Shown piece by piece: positions 60,784-64,000 of a DNA stretch of 64,000 nt; the stretch's first letter is position 1, and each line of letters opens with the position of its first letter. Origin of the DNA: Fasciolopsis buskii. Its lineage: Eukaryota; Platyhelminthes; Trematoda; Plagiorchiida; Fasciolidae. Below the pieces are notes generated by a model that worked only from the letters and a program-made list of their open reading frames with translations, was not told the DNA's origin and searched no databases. The stretch lies in assembly GCA_008360955.1 (NCBI GenBank), contig LUCM01008990.1, positions 4,530 through 68,529 of the forward strand, written 5' to 3'. The position numbers and the translations under genes were made by a program.

Positions 60784-60811
60784 TATATATATATATTATA
60801 TATATATATAC
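60784..60811. repeat. (TA)n microsatellite with one phase break
   Basis: Two TA runs separated by a single phase change. Confidence 0.9.
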
Positions 60812-61553
60812 ATTGAGCTGGATAAATTAAACTGCCATAGACATTTACATGGATGTTTACACATGCGAGTGTTGTCCAGAGTCACGTGTAGTGAGTTTTT
60901 TCTCTCACGCACGCACACAGGCACACAGAGGTGCACATAAAACAGCCAAACGTACAGAGAATGTCACTGTTATAGTCACTATGATACCTTGGATAGATGA
61001 ACGTACAAGACAAGGGGGTCGATTTCATATGGATTAACTGAGGGTCTTGCAGCTCTTGTCTAGAAATACGAAACCACAAACTCCTAGAATCTTTTAGCTC
61101 AACACCATGGCATAGATCAAGTCCGAAATGTTGAACCAATAAGGAGAAGAAAGATTAAAATTTACATAAAGTTTTACACCAAAGATGTTTTACAATAAGA
61201 CAGGCAGGCAAACCCACCTTGACTGCCCATCAGAGGCTTCTCTTCTGTAGGAAATTCAGCTTGCTGATCATCTTGTTCGAAATACGTGAAAATAATCACC
61301 AAACTGGTTATGAAATTTATATACACAACACTGTACACTACACCACAAAAATACAATCGAAACCACGCATTTTCATTCTGAAGATTATCCCCCAACTGAT
61401 CAATAAAACGATTTTTGACGTAAGCCCATCAGGTTTCTTAAAGTTGGCTTCTTAATCGTGTGCTCTATTAATGATTCGGACGAGGTTTCAGTGTCGAACA
61501 TCATGCTTAAATTCACTGAGAGGATTACCCCGTAGACCAGGTATATACCGCAG

Positions 61554-61554
<1 letters not shown>

Positions 61555-61621
<67 letters not shown>
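61555..61621. repeat. (ATA)n/(TTA)n microsatellite
   Basis: About 65 nt of a trinucleotide repeat (about 21 units of AAT on +). The open frames with poly-Ile or poly-Leu across it are artefacts of the repeat. It may be the tail of a minus-strand retroelement, since some LINE families end in short tandem repeats, but no element body was recognised beside it. Confidence 0.95.
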
Positions 61622-61622
<1 letters not shown>

Positions 61623-62409
61623 TCGCAGTCATATTTCAGATCAGTTTCTTCCACCACTCATTTTGCATTGAGCTGCTCTGGTTTTGGTTGCCACAAGACA
61701 GCACCATGGACTCAAAGCAGAAGTGAACGAGAATTTGTGAAAGATAGCGGTAGTATTATTGGTAGTAATAACGATGACAGGTGATGCATGCATATTGGCA
61801 TGTGACTGCAGAGTTTCAGTAACTAGGCCGTCTCCTCTGCATGGCTACCTAAAGCCCAAAGCTTAAATTTTGGTCCTTTTTTCAGAAGGCCCATACATTT
61901 TCGCAAAAATATACCACCCTAGACAACTAGAAACGAGTAAGCGAAGCCATTTAGGCCATGTTCAAATGAACACGAGTTCTCAAATATATCAATTCGAACA
62001 GAGCCACCTAATTTCCCTTAGCTGAATCCCCTCATGTCTTTGGAATCCTAACTAGAAAAATGGGTCAGCCAATGACCGAGATAATTGATCTGCACGGTGC
62101 GACTATGCGTCAATCGCACTTTAACCTATTTCACTTCAAGGAACGGAAAGTCAATTTGGCTGACAGTCAGAAAGAGATGGAAAGCCAAAGTGATGCACTG
62201 ACATGCATGTTTATTGCAGAACTTCACTTAGTAAATCTAGTTGAATTTCGACATTCAACGCTGCAACGTGATGAGTCTACGTGTAAATCAGGTGAAATAG
62301 TGCAGTGCTACCGACTGTTACCAAACCACCCAATAGGGAATACTTCGACCTCTGAACGAGCAAGAAAAATGTAATTAGTTCCAGGGTATTCCAAAATGAT
62401 GTCTCCAAC

Positions 62410-62433
62410 TAATATATATATATATATATATAT
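62410..62433. repeat. (TA)n microsatellite
   Basis: About 24 nt of alternating TA. Confidence 0.9.
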
Positions 62434-64000
62434 TCTGCAAATAAATTTTAACGTGACTTTCTGTTGTTATATGCCTATTATTATTTTCGATGACGCAATC
62501 TTTGGTAGAGCAATTTCACTCCATGCTGCTACTTTAAATTAGTATATTATTGCAATGAGCCTCGTGCTAAGGAGCTACCATTCAAATGAAGAACAAGAAG
62601 GCTCAAACGAGAAGAACGTTGGCAAAAACCAAAATTGAGAGAAGATCATGCGACCCCGGGAAAACCAGATCGGGTCAGTCTTGCTGACAGTTGTAGTAAC
62701 ATAACAACCACCTCATTGAATGATACACTCAGGGAAAAAGCAGTATGAGGAAAACGGTGACTGGTTATCGGCTGAAACAGCCGGTGGGCTTTTCGGTCAA
62801 AGCATTTTGGCAATAGCAAATGGAATCGTCTGTTTCGGATTAGACAACAGTATTTTATTTCCATCTTACCTGATTGTTCTAGCTAAGCCGAGGCCGAAAT
62901 GGCGACACTATCGAAAGACGACTTACTGCCTAATATGGGATTTATCTTCCAGTTACATAGTCATTATGGAATTCGGATTGGAGGGGTCCTACATTAGCGT
63001 CAGCCTTTCTCAGTCTTTGCCCCGACTGATAAACAATGCATGTTTTGATTTCAAAACCCGATATGTCTTATTGCCTTGTATATTAGATCATCCTTACGCA
63101 ATGTATTTTTGCTACAGAAAAGTGAAGCCAGTGCGTGCGGAAAAATGGGAATGAGGAAGGTCCCGCATTTTTACCTTCCAGTGTGTGCACTTACCAAATA
63201 GAATCAGACTGACTATTTTGCGCTACTGGTGTTCACATTGACTGCACGTGTGTTAACAGTTGCCAACATATCGTACCAATGAGAATCGGTCATTTCACTA
63301 GGTCTTAAGGTGGGAGCTAATGTGATTTTAAAATAAGAACGACTTTTCAGATTTTATTACTCGATCAGCAGGTTAGTAAGCAAGTACCGTGATAGATCTG
63401 AATTATTACCTGCAATTTTGCTGAGAATGAAAGCCTATGCGTGCTGTGGAAACGTAAGCTTAAGTGGTTTCCTGGTTGTCTAGTGAATGTTCACCAGCTC
63501 AGGATTCTGGGTTATATTTTGACTGGGGTACATCCAATTTCCGGTGTCATTAAAACACGCGGAAGTAAACAAACTTACTTAGGGTAATCCAAAACCTGGT
63601 AAACAAAACAGATTTTCCAAGCAGTGATTTAACTTCAAAGTGTGCAGTGTCTAACTGACTTTAAAGTGCTTAAAAACGGACCTGCTTATTATCACTTGTT
63701 CTGATTTCGCAGCCGGCTATCCACAGGTAAGTTCTGCCTCTTTAAGTCAAATGAGAAATGGCTTGGCCCATTTTGAGACTCTTGCCTTTCTATGATCTTT
63801 GGGATGAGGGTTAGTCCACGGTTGATAGCCTGACGAGGCTCGTATTATCGTAGGGTGTAAAACGATGTAGGTGAATTCTGAGAAAGAATGGCGATATCGG
63901 TTACAATTGTGCTATGTACAATGGTTGTAACTTTTCGTGCCTACCGGAACCAAAGTTAGTAAACAAAATGAACACTTTTGGCAACCGACTGTGTACCATC

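Larger units (their letters stand above)
60406..64000. other. Intergenic, microsatellites only
   Basis: The longest open frames (62060-62374 and 62720-63154 on +) have no recognisable domain. Microsatellites are listed separately. No gene could be supported. Confidence 0.5.

Noticed and set aside
61400..61671. Poly-Leu and poly-Ile frames
   Set aside because: Direct translation of the trinucleotide microsatellite.
62720..63154. 144-codon open frame on +
   Set aside because: No family recognised and no convincing splice context; kept only as unassigned sequence.

Overview
The window is nuclear DNA of a metazoan with large introns and many old retrotransposon copies. The conserved gene plus the decayed non-LTR elements of the kind common in flatworm genomes make a digenean trematode (fluke) the best guess. 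This is inference: no rRNA or mitochondrial marker is present to settle it. CpG dinucleotides do not look depleted, so there is no sign of heavy germline methylation.

One real protein-coding gene is clear. It is the 3' part of a KAT2 (GCN5/PCAF-type) histone acetyltransferase on the + strand, from 4617 to the stop codon at 39049. Six coding exons (4617-4819, 5509-5650, 8626-8880, 13713-14230, 36415-36611, 38859-39049) join with canonical GT..AG sites and matching phases. They give 501 residues: the GNAT acetyltransferase domain, a long charged linker with an AT-hook-like GRP core, and a C-terminal bromodomain. The N-terminal exons must lie upstream of base 1. The linker is interrupted by a 22.2-kb intron that holds much of the mobile DNA of the window. 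A poly(A) signal lies at 39591-39596.

The rest is repeat-rich. Bases 1-2390 carry two degenerate RTE-like elements on +. Intron 4 carries several more: 15.6-16.8 kb minus, 18.9-19.7 kb plus, and 24.3-27.6 kb minus. One pair forms a near-perfect inverted repeat with arms of about 607 bp, which would fold into long dsRNA in the KAT2 pre-mRNA. tRNA-derived SINE-like units sit at 31.8, 35.1 and 60.2 kb, all minus, with a possible one at 28.2 kb. A second LINE type (CR1/Jockey-like, + strand) lies at 43.9-44.7 kb.

From 39.6 kb to the end no gene could be recognised. This half contains an old inverted repeat at 46.7-47.7 kb and a striking nested structure at 50757-55517. In that structure a 368-bp unit occurs three times (two direct, one inverted) inside a palindrome with arms of about 1.8 kb. 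It is bounded by (TA)n tracts, a single N, a perfect 60-bp palindrome and a 359-base gap. It is either a recent inverted duplication or an assembly artefact.
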